Source: Oscillospiraceae bacterium
GTDB lineage: Bacteria > Bacillota > Clostridia > Oscillospirales > CAG-272
Direction: 5' to 3'
Length of the DNA: 48,742 bases
Assembly: GCA_015065285.1 (NCBI GenBank)
Contig: SVQP01000010.1
Location: forward strand, 1-48,742
Within the stretch, counting starts at the first letter, position 1; the number at the start of each line of letters is the position of its first letter. The notes beneath the pieces are model-generated. The model was not told where the DNA came from. It saw only the letters and a program-made list of their open reading frames with translations, and did no database searches. The translations under genes and the position numbers were made by a program. Positions 1-6,576 of the stretch are shown here, piece by piece.

Positions 1-1
1 A

Positions 2-550
2 GTCGCAGATAAATACCATTCTGTGGCAGTTCAGTCGGCTAAAAACCAGCTCGACAAGGTTTTTAGTGTCAATGTTATCAGTGGCGGTGATCCGCTGGAA
101 ATATTTACCGACCGCGAGGGCGAGGTCATCTTCAAAAAGTATTCGCCCATTGGGGAGCTTGCCTCGTTTGCGGGACAGTATGCAGAGACGCTGCATAAGA
201 TTTGTGGACTTGGCGTGGTCATTTGCGACCGCGATGCGGTCATTGCCTGTGCGGGTGTGCCGCGCAAGGAGTATGCGGACAAGTCGCTTTCCGAGGAGCT
301 TGAGAGCGTGATTGAGAGCAGGGGACTTTATATGTGGCGCGCAGGCGAGGAGAAATATCCGATCATCTCGCAGCAGACCGCGCACTTTGTCAGCTGCGCC
401 ATGCCCATTATCAGCGAGGGAGATATTGTGGGCTGTGTGGTGTCGGTCGCAGATCAGTCGGTTGAGCGCACAGAGCAGATGCACAGTGACGTGGAATGTA
501 AGCTGGTGCAAACGGCAGCAAGCTTCTTGGGTCGTCAGCTTGAGGGGTAA
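2..550 (+). CDS. spoVT: SpoVT, stage V sporulation regulator (5' end missing or disrupted)
   Basis: SpoVT is an AbrB-type regulator that tunes sigma-G-dependent transcription in the forespore. From the GDPLEIF motif (base 86 onward) the protein matches SpoVT well: it has the end of the swapped-hairpin domain (GDPLEIFTDREGEVIFKKYSP) and then the whole GAF-like C-terminal domain with VVICDRD and an SCAMPI strand. The preceding part does not look like SpoVT. The family begins with a conserved RRIDDLGRVVIPKEIRRTLR-type DNA-binding segment, but here the open frame runs to base 2 with unrelated residues. The first in-frame start is a GTG at 23. Either the window edge is noisy or chimeric, or the DNA-binding segment has been lost. 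The family call is firm; the 5' end is not. Confidence 0.85.
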   Translation, partial: VADKYHSVAVQSAKNQLDKVFSVNVISGGDPLEIFTDREGEVIFKKYSPIGELASFAGQYAETLHKICGLGVVICDRDAVIACAGVPRKEYADKSLSEELESVIESRGLYMWRAGEEKYPIISQQTAHFVSCAMPIISEGDIVGCVVSVADQSVERTEQMHSDVECKLVQTAASFLGRQLEG

Positions 551-554
551 GAAG

Positions 555-588
555 AGCACTGTATCCTTTGGGATGCAGTGCTTTTTTC
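555..588 (+). terminator. Rho-independent terminator after spoVT
   Basis: A 7-bp stem (AGCACTG with CAGTGCT), extended inward by TATCC/GGGAT around a TTT loop, is followed by TTTTTT. It lies just after the spoVT stop and before the next promoter. Confidence 0.85.
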
Positions 589-620
589 TTTAATATTATC
601 TGAATTTGTCGCCAAAGTCC

Positions 621-649
621 TTGATTTTTGGCGCGTATCTTGATATAAT
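621..649 (+). promoter_or_regulatory. Sigma-A-type promoter for the dCMP deaminase operon
   Basis: TTGATT at 621-626 and TATAAT at 644-649 are separated by 17 bp, about 50 bp upstream of the deaminase start. Confidence 0.8.
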
Positions 650-698
650 AAGATGAATGATTATATCTTGGGGGCATATGCCCGAAAAGGAGTATAGA

Positions 699-1187
699 AT
701 GGAAAGAGTATCCAAGCACAATTATTATCTGGACATCGCACAGACCGTGGCGGAGAGAAGCACCTGCCTGCGCAAGAAGTACGGCTCGATCATTGTCAAG
801 AACGATGTGATCGTATCCACCGGCTATAACGGCTCGCCCAGAGGCAGAAAAAACTGCTCGGATATTTCCTATTGCATGAGAGAGCATTTGCAGATTCCGC
901 GCGGAGAGAGATATGAGCTGTGCCGCTCTGTGCACGGTGAGGCGAATGCCATCATTGCAGCATCCCGTGAGCAGATGCTGGGTGCAGATCTGTACATGGC
1001 TTGCGTTGACCCCAAGGATGGCTCGATCGTGGGTGGCACCTGCTCTTGCATGATGTGTAAGAGAATGGTGATCAATGCGGGCATTGCGCGCGTGATCATT
1101 CGTGATACCGCAGAGGATTTCCGCATCATCGAGGTCTCTGAGTGGATCGATAACGATGATTCCTTGAGCGGTCAATTCGGATACTGA
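699..1187 (+). CDS. dCMP deaminase (ComEB-type cytidine/deoxycytidylate deaminase)
   Basis: A zinc-dependent deaminase that converts dCMP to dUMP, feeding dTMP synthesis. The zinc and catalytic motif reads VHGEANAI (family: HAEMNAI), with the second zinc motif CSCMMCKRMVINAGI carrying two Cys three residues apart. Two in-frame ATGs lie upstream (657, 678), but AAGGAG six bases before 699 favours this start, giving 162 aa, the usual length. It is the first gene of a tight operon that continues with a lipoprotein, rimI and tsaD. The sequence resembles Bacillus ComEB, but nothing here points to competence. Confidence 0.93.
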   Translation: MERVSKHNYYLDIAQTVAERSTCLRKKYGSIIVKNDVIVSTGYNGSPRGRKNCSDISYCMREHLQIPRGERYELCRSVHGEANAIIAASREQMLGADLYMACVDPKDGSIVGGTCSCMMCKRMVINAGIARVIIRDTAEDFRIIEVSEWIDNDDSLSGQFGY

Positions 1188-1200
1188 TAAGGGGATATCT

Positions 1201-1875
1201 ATGAACACAAAACGTATTGCGCTGATTCTGGCAATCGCTGCGCTGGTGCTTTGCCTTTGCTCCTGCGGGGGTGTAAAAATTGAATATGATCAGGATAACG
1301 GCAGCTATACTGCTAAGAATGGCAAGGTGTATTTGCGTGCGCCATCCTCTTATGAGCCGGTTGCCTATGATTCCGAAAAAGCATACGGCTCGTTGACGGT
1401 CGGCATTGGCGAATTTGAGCTGTTTACTATGACCAATGCGCCCGTGGAAGGGGATTGGCTGACCACAGCTGAGCGCGACGTGCTGTATGCTGAGGGCGCT
1501 TCGCTGCCTGCACTGCAGGATTTTGGTACCGATCGCGTGCTGATCTGCCGCGAGGGCGAAAAGATCCATGCCATTCACACCATAACGGATAGCGCAGAGA
1601 TCGAGGCGCTGATCGGGCTGTATCTGGAGGGTGAGAGCATTGCATACCCTGCGCGCGTTGCCAAGGAAAGCCTGCGCCTGCGCTTTGCTTCCAAGGAAAA
1701 TCCGCATCTGTATTACCGCCTGACCTATCTGGAATATTCCTCGGACGTGATCGTATACGGCACGGATGAGAACGGTGCGGAGACCGAAACCAATTACGGC
1801 AAGTATTTTCTTTACGACAGAGATGAGGGAAGATGCGTTCCCGTCGGGGACGTCATCCACAAATACGTAGAATGA
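1201..1875 (+). CDS. Predicted lipoprotein of unknown function
   Basis: 224 aa. The N-terminus has a lysine/arginine start, a hydrophobic stretch and a lipobox-like LCSC with the acceptor Cys at residue 22, so it is probably anchored on the outer face of the membrane. The mature part is rich in beta-strand-like sequence, with a YGSLTVGIGEFELFTMTN segment and no recognised catalytic motif. It lies 13 bp after the deaminase, and its stop overlaps the rimI start (ATGA). This places it in the slot where tsaE or tsaB would often sit in Firmicutes. I do not recognise the family. Confidence 0.8.
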   Translation: MNTKRIALILAIAALVLCLCSCGGVKIEYDQDNGSYTAKNGKVYLRAPSSYEPVAYDSEKAYGSLTVGIGEFELFTMTNAPVEGDWLTTAERDVLYAEGASLPALQDFGTDRVLICREGEKIHAIHTITDSAEIEALIGLYLEGESIAYPARVAKESLRLRFASKENPHLYYRLTYLEYSSDVIVYGTDENGAETETNYGKYFLYDRDEGRCVPVGDVIHKYVE

Positions 1876-2336
1876 TGGAACAAGTAAAAAAGAGAAAAAG
1901 ACTGTATCCCGTACCCATGACAAAGGAACACATTCCCGAGGTGGCAGAGCTGGAAAAGCTGTGCTTCTCCTCGCCCTGGAGCGCGCAGAGCCTGGAGCTT
2001 TTGACCCGCGAGGGGATCGGTATGGGCGTGGTGTATATGCAAGAGGGCAAGGTAGTGGCGTACGGCGGTATGCTGTGCGTGGTGGATCAGGGACAGATCA
2101 CCAACATTGCCGTGCACCCCGATTACCGTCGCCAAGGCATTGGCAGAGCCATTGTAGGTGCTTTGCTCAAGCATGCTATGGAGGAAAAATTTGAAGAGGT
2201 CACGCTGGAGGTGCGCAAGTCGAACCAGCCTGCGCAGGCAATGTACCGTTCCATGGGATTCAAGGCAATTGCCACCCGCCCCGGGTTTTATTCCAAACCC
2301 ACCGAGGACGGCGTGATCATGACAGCATATTTGTAA
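1872..2336 (+). CDS. rimI: RimI, ribosomal protein S18-alanine N-acetyltransferase family (GNAT)
   Basis: A GNAT-fold acetyltransferase. The acetyl-CoA loop is visible as HPDYRRQGIGRAI (RRxGxG/A type), followed by LEVRKSNQPAQAMYRSMGF, the beta-5/alpha-4 signature of RimI. The protein ends on a short tail typical of the family (154 aa). I chose the ATG at 1872, which overlaps the TGA of the upstream lipoprotein. A frame extending 13 codons further upstream has no ribosome-binding site. Location directly before tsaD supports the call, because rimI and tsaD are neighbours in most Firmicutes. A different N-terminal acetyltransferase target remains possible. Confidence 0.9.
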   Translation: MMEQVKKRKRLYPVPMTKEHIPEVAELEKLCFSSPWSAQSLELLTREGIGMGVVYMQEGKVVAYGGMLCVVDQGQITNIAVHPDYRRQGIGRAIVGALLKHAMEEKFEEVTLEVRKSNQPAQAMYRSMGFKAIATRPGFYSKPTEDGVIMTAYL

Positions 2337-2348
2337 TTTGGAGAGTAT

Positions 2349-3356
2349 ATGTACATTTTCGGTATGGAAAGCTCCTGCGATGAAACCTCCGCAGCCGTCA
2401 TACATGCGGACGAGGCAGGAAACTTAACAATCAAATCCAATATTGTGGCGTCGCAGGTGGACGTGCACCGCTTGTACGGCGGTGTTGTGCCCGAAATTGC
2501 CAGCCGTGCGCACGTGGAGGCGGTTTCCCGCATCACGCGTGAGGCTCTGGAGACTGCGGGCATTACCGTGGCAGATCTGGATTGCGTGGCTGTTACAGCC
2601 AATCCCGGCTTGATCGGTGCTTTGCTGGTAGGCGTCAACTTCGCCAAATCCTTTGCGTTTGCAAATAAGATTCCGCTGGTGGCGGTCAATCATATCCATG
2701 CGCACGTGGGTGCGGCGTATCTGTCGCATCAGGGGCTTCGCGCACCCTTTATCGCGCTGGTGGTATCGGGGGGGCATACGCAGTTTTACAGAGTGGATAC
2801 CGATACTAAGTATACCGAGATCGGCGGCACGCGTGACGATGCCGCGGGCGAATCCTTTGATAAGGTGGGGCGCGTGATCGGCATGCCTTACCCGGGCGGA
2901 GCTGCACTTGACAAGCTTGCCTACGAGGGTAACCCCAAGGCTTACGCGCTGCCTTCTCCCGCACTGGCGGGGGATAGCCCGGATTTTTCGTTCTCGGGTA
3001 TCAAAACCGCGGCGCTGAACCTGATCAACGGTGCAAACCAGCGCGGTGAGCAGATCAATACAGCCGATATGGCGGCAAGCTATACCTCCGCCATTGTCAA
3101 GGGCATTGTCAAGCAGACCGAAAAGGTGCTTGTGCAAACAGGAACGCCCGTGCTTGTGCTGGCGGGCGGTGTGGCGGCAAATTCGCATCTGCGCAGCGCT
3201 TTGCAGCAGCTTTGCCAAGCGCACAAGGTCACCCTTGTCGTGCCGCCCCTGTCGCTTTGCGGAGACAACGGTGCAATGGTTGCCGCTGCCGGATACTTTG
3301 AATATATGAGTGGGGCAAGAGCAGGCACCGACCTGAACGCAAGCGCATACGACTAA
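2349..3356 (+). CDS. tsaD: TsaD, tRNA N6-threonylcarbamoyladenosine transferase subunit
   Basis: Transfers the threonylcarbamoyl group to A37 of ANN-decoding tRNAs, together with TsaB and TsaE. It is an ASKHA-fold ATPase of 335 aa, the normal length. The N-terminal signature MYIFGMESSCDETS, the iron-binding NHIHAH motif, the SGGHT nucleotide loop, DDAAGESFDKVGR, and the C-terminal LAGGVAANSHLR and GDNGAM motifs are all intact. GGAG precedes the ATG, 12 bp after the rimI stop. tsaB and tsaE are not in this window, so the complex must be completed from elsewhere. Confidence 0.97.
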   Translation: MYIFGMESSCDETSAAVIHADEAGNLTIKSNIVASQVDVHRLYGGVVPEIASRAHVEAVSRITREALETAGITVADLDCVAVTANPGLIGALLVGVNFAKSFAFANKIPLVAVNHIHAHVGAAYLSHQGLRAPFIALVVSGGHTQFYRVDTDTKYTEIGGTRDDAAGESFDKVGRVIGMPYPGGAALDKLAYEGNPKAYALPSPALAGDSPDFSFSGIKTAALNLINGANQRGEQINTADMAASYTSAIVKGIVKQTEKVLVQTGTPVLVLAGGVAANSHLRSALQQLCQAHKVTLVVPPLSLCGDNGAMVAAAGYFEYMSGARAGTDLNASAYD

Positions 3357-3729
3357 GCGAAAGTGCGCGCGTTTGTCAACCCCTTTTTTGAAAAAAACGC
3401 AAATTCGTCAAAAGGACGAAAGATGAAGCTTTTTTGATAAAAATCACACAAAAAGCGTTTTCCACACAAGTTTTCAACAGGGTGTGGAAAAAGCAGTGGA
3501 AAACTGAATTATACATTTTATTATTCATGGAAAAACGTGGAAAATTCCCGAAAAAGGTCGAATTTACAAGCGAAACTGTGGATAAGCCTGTTGAAACTGT
3601 GGATAACTTTATGCAAAATACGGCATGTGGAAAACTCTTGCACAAGCATTTTTCTGTTGGAAAGATAAATTTTTAACAGGAGAAAAACTCGTCGTTTTTC
3701 ACAAAAAGATCGCTTTGGAGGTATGAATT
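3357..3729. promoter_or_regulatory. AT-rich gene-free stretch with a DnaA-box cluster upstream of rex-dnaD-dnaC
   Basis: Five sites match TTATCCACA with at most one mismatch within 177 bp. TTTTCCACA is at 3458-3466 (+). Its reverse complement TGTGGAAAA is at 3483-3491 and 3626-3634. The perfect box TGTGGATAA is at 3577-3585 and 3598-3606. The two perfect boxes lie in a direct repeat, GAAACTGTGGATAA, 21 bp apart, which is two helical turns. Weaker boxes (two mismatches) are at 3495 and 3536. The stretch is AT-rich and encodes no plausible protein. Genes run in the same direction on both sides, and dnaA and dnaN are absent, so a chromosomal origin is not indicated. Regulation of the downstream operon, or DnaA titration, is more likely. 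I could not assign a clear -35/-10 pair for rex here. Confidence 0.75.
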
Positions 3730-4470
3730 TTGGCATACGAAGAACTGGATAAGCAACAAAACGAAGCTGCCGATGGGCACAAGGAGCACGGCACAAAGCC
3801 CTATATTTCTCCCGCTGTTGTGCGCAGATTGCCTCGCTATTATCGCTATCTGCGTGAGCTGCTCACGCAGGGCATTACGCGCATCAGCTCAAGCGAGCTG
3901 TCCGCACGCATGAACGTCACGGCATCCCAGATCCGTCAGGATCTCAATTGCTTTGGCGGCTTTGGTCAGCAGGGCTATGGCTATAACGTGCACTATCTGT
4001 TCGCCAGCATCAGCGAAATTCTGGGTGTTGGCGCAGGCTTCCATGCCGTTATCATCGGTGCGGGCGATCTGGGCCGCGCGCTGGTGCACCTTTCCATGTT
4101 TGAAAAGCGCGGTGTGGATATTCTGGGTATGTTTGATTCGGATACTTCCATGGCAGGCGTGCAGGTAGCGGGCGTCACCATTTATTCGCTGGATGAGCTG
4201 GAGCAGTTCTGTGCGCAGAATCAGGTGGATATCGCGGTGCTGACGTTGCCCAAGGAGGACGTGCCGGCTGTGGCTGAGAGATTGGTCAAGTGCGGTGTCA
4301 AGGGCCTTTGGAATTACATGGGTGTTGAGCTGGACTACAGCAGAGATGATATTGTGATTGAAAACGTGCACTTGGGTGACTCTTTGATGATTCTCAATTA
4401 CGAGATCTGTCGCAAGATGCAGGAAAAGCAAGAGGCAAGAAATAACGCAGCTTTGCGCGACGAGGAGTAA
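3730..4470 (+). CDS. rex: Rex, NADH/NAD+-sensing transcriptional repressor
   Basis: Rex represses fermentation and respiration genes and releases DNA when NADH rises. The protein has an N-terminal winged helix (VRRLPRYYRYLRELL through SQIRQDLNCFGGFGQQGYGYNV) and a Rossmann domain with GAGDLGRAL. The C-terminal helix for domain swapping is present. At 246 aa it is slightly longer than usual because of a polar N-terminal extension. Translation most likely begins at a TTG at 3730, eight bases after GGAGG. An ATG at 3723 opens another frame that stops after nine codons. It sits at the head of an operon with dnaD (2-bp gap) and dnaC, an uncommon pairing of redox sensing with helicase loading. Confidence 0.95.
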   Translation: MAYEELDKQQNEAADGHKEHGTKPYISPAVVRRLPRYYRYLRELLTQGITRISSSELSARMNVTASQIRQDLNCFGGFGQQGYGYNVHYLFASISEILGVGAGFHAVIIGAGDLGRALVHLSMFEKRGVDILGMFDSDTSMAGVQVAGVTIYSLDELEQFCAQNQVDIAVLTLPKEDVPAVAERLVKCGVKGLWNYMGVELDYSRDDIVIENVHLGDSLMILNYEICRKMQEKQEARNNAALRDEE

Positions 4471-4472
4471 AA

Positions 4473-5543
4473 ATGGCTTTACAGATACATTACGGCAACG
4501 GTGTGGTCGTGCTGCCACAAAAGGCGGCGGACGCTTTACGTGATGCCGAAAAAAGCGATATTGCGGTGCTGATCGCGCTGCTTTCGGATGCGCAGCTTTG
4601 CCATCAGTATGGCAAAGAGGGAAGCGCCCAGGCAGTGGCACGCGCTGCCGATTGCTCAGTTGACGAGGTGCGCGCGGCAGTTGCGTTCTGGCGTGGCGCG
4701 GGCGTGCTGAGTGTGGGCGCGGAGAAAAAGAAAAAGGTGCAGGAGTCTGTACCTGAGCAGGCACCCGTGGCAGAGAAAATTGCGCCTGTCAAGGCAGAAA
4801 AGCCTTTGGCAGACGGTGCGGCGCTGCTCAAAAAGAGCGATGAGCTGCCCAAATATACTACGGCTGAGCTGGGCAATCTGTTGGAGAGCAGACCCGAAAC
4901 GGCACAGCTTTTGCAGGAATGTCAGAATTTGTTTGGCAAGCTGTTCTCCACGCACGAGGTCAACAGCGTGCTGGGATTGACCGATTATCTGGGGCTTGAC
5001 GCAGCGTACGTGCTGATTCTGGTCACGCACTACTGCCGCTATTGCAAGCTGCAGGAAAAGCGCCCCTCGGTACGCGGACTGGAAAAGCTGGCGATCTCGC
5101 TTTACGATCGTGGCATTACCGATATGGCAGCACTGGAAGAGGAGCTTTTGCGCCAGGAGGAGCTGCAGAAAACAGAGGGCAAATTGCGCGCGCTGTTCGG
5201 CATTGGCGCACGTGCGCTGACCGCCAAGGAAAAGCGCATGTTCTCGGATTGGGTACATACCTATCAGTTTGATATGGAAATGATCACAAAGGCGTTCGAG
5301 ATCGGTATGGATGCCTCTCCCGATGCGTCTGTTGCATATATTGATTCGATTCTCAAGCGCTGGCATGGCGAAAATATCCGCACTGTGCAGCAGGTAGAAG
5401 AGGATCGGAGTGCGCACGAAGCCAAAAAGAGCAAGGGCAAGGCAACCGAAGCCTCGGGCAGCTTTGATACCGATGACTTTTTTGACGCTGCCATGCGCAA
5501 AAGCCTTGGCGACAACTACGATGAGATTATGAAGAAGGGATAG
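4473..5543 (+). CDS. DnaD-domain replication initiation/primosome protein
   Basis: 356 aa. The first 80 residues form a DnaD/DnaB-type N-terminal winged-helix region, followed by a charged Lys/Pro/Ala linker. Two copies of the DnaB_2/DnaD domain follow: YTTAELGNLLESRPETAQLL through DYLGLDAAYVLILVTHYC (about 130-195), and LTAKEKRMFSDWVHTY through SVAYIDSILKRWHGENI (about 245-310). The second keeps the YxxxIL...W signature needed for DNA binding in this family. The acidic tail ends in DFFDAAMRKSLG. In Bacillus such proteins remodel origin DNA and help load the helicase. Its partner dnaC follows after 7 bp. Confidence 0.88.
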   Translation: MALQIHYGNGVVVLPQKAADALRDAEKSDIAVLIALLSDAQLCHQYGKEGSAQAVARAADCSVDEVRAAVAFWRGAGVLSVGAEKKKKVQESVPEQAPVAEKIAPVKAEKPLADGAALLKKSDELPKYTTAELGNLLESRPETAQLLQECQNLFGKLFSTHEVNSVLGLTDYLGLDAAYVLILVTHYCRYCKLQEKRPSVRGLEKLAISLYDRGITDMAALEEELLRQEELQKTEGKLRALFGIGARALTAKEKRMFSDWVHTYQFDMEMITKAFEIGMDASPDASVAYIDSILKRWHGENIRTVQQVEEDRSAHEAKKSKGKATEASGSFDTDDFFDAAMRKSLGDNYDEIMKKG

Positions 5544-5550
5544 TGCGAGA

Positions 5551-6525
5551 ATGGGATACAATCAGGAAAACTTCCGCAGAATCCGCGAGGAATACAGCCG
5601 CAAATATCTGCTTGTGCAGGAGGCTGCCACCAAGAGAAGAGAGGAAATTCACGCGATATTGCCAAGAGTGCGCGAGATAGACGCACAGCTCTCTGATATG
5701 GGACTGCAGATCATGCAGGCGGCACTGCAGAGCGAGAACTATCAGGCAGCGCTGGCAGAAATCGAAGCACAGTCGCTGGCGCTGGAGCAAGAACGTGCCG
5801 AGGTACTGATCAGAAACGGCTTTCCCGCAAATTATACCGCGCCCCAATATGAGTGCGTAGCCTGCGGAGATACCGGCTACGTAGATTATAAAATGTGCGA
5901 TTGCATGCGCAAAAAGCTGATTCTGGCAGGATATGAGTCCAGCGGCATTGGATCTTTGATGAAAACGCAAAGCTTTGAGAATTTCTCGCTGGAGTATTAT
6001 CAGACCGACCGTATGACGCAGCTGCTCATGCAAAGCAACTATGCAAAGGCAATGGAGTATGCCTCCTCCTTCCACCCGGCAACAAGCGAGAATCTTGCCA
6101 TGTTCGGCGGAACGGGGCTTGGCAAAACCCACCTTTCCACCGCGATTGCGCGCGTGGTCATTGAGGGCGGCTGGGACGTGGTTTACGTCAGCTGTGTGGA
6201 TATGTTTGCGGATTACGAGGCGCAGCGCTTTGGCAACAGCACGGGTACACCCACCGGCGCGGATCTCTCGCGTTATACCGATTGCGATCTTTTGATCATT
6301 GATGACCTTGGCACCGAGCTGACCAATCAGTTCACCACCTCTTGCCTGTATGGACTGCTCAATACGCGCCTGAACAGACGCCTGCCGGTCATTCTGAGCA
6401 CCAATCTGGAGACCGATGAGTTCCGCAAGCGCTATTGGGATCGCATCACCTCACGCGTGCTTGGCAATTTCACCATCATGCCCTTTAAGGGAACCGATAT
6501 CAGAAGACAAAAGCTTGCAAAATAA
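5551..6525 (+). CDS. dnaC: DnaC/DnaI-type helicase loader ATPase
   Basis: 324 aa AAA+ ATPase that loads the replicative helicase. A coiled-coil-like N-terminal region (to about residue 90) leads into a Cys cluster CVACGDTGYVDYKMCDC, similar to the zinc-binding N-domain of DnaI. The ATPase core follows, with Walker A GGTGLGKTHL, Walker B LLIIDDLGTE, sensor-1 STNLE and the arginine-finger region RYWDRITSRVLG. It is the last gene of rex-dnaD-dnaC and is followed by a strong terminator. Related IstB transposition ATPases lack this N-domain. Confidence 0.93.
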   Translation: MGYNQENFRRIREEYSRKYLLVQEAATKRREEIHAILPRVREIDAQLSDMGLQIMQAALQSENYQAALAEIEAQSLALEQERAEVLIRNGFPANYTAPQYECVACGDTGYVDYKMCDCMRKKLILAGYESSGIGSLMKTQSFENFSLEYYQTDRMTQLLMQSNYAKAMEYASSFHPATSENLAMFGGTGLGKTHLSTAIARVVIEGGWDVVYVSCVDMFADYEAQRFGNSTGTPTGADLSRYTDCDLLIIDDLGTELTNQFTTSCLYGLLNTRLNRRLPVILSTNLETDEFRKRYWDRITSRVLGNFTIMPFKGTDIRRQKLAK

Positions 6526-6537
6526 GAAAAGCATGAT

Positions 6538-6571
6538 AAAAGCGACCTGCCATGTGGCAGGTCGCTTTTTG
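6538..6571. terminator. Bidirectional terminator between dnaC and the convergent gene
   Basis: AAAGCGACCTGCC pairs with GGCAGGTCGCTTT around an ATGT loop, with A-runs and T-runs on both sides. It serves dnaC (+) and the 6577-8973 gene (-). An almost identical hairpin lies at 31735-31764. Confidence 0.9.
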
Positions 6572-6576
6572 TTTGG

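Noticed and set aside
3434-3450. Rex operator upstream of rex
   Set aside because: TTGATAAAAATCACAC has a passable half-site but is not a convincing inverted repeat of the Rex consensus.
3357-3729. Chromosomal replication origin
   Set aside because: DnaA boxes and AT-richness fit, but genes on both sides run in the same direction, dnaA, dnaN and rpmH are absent, and I cannot compute a skew. Kept as a DnaA-box cluster only.
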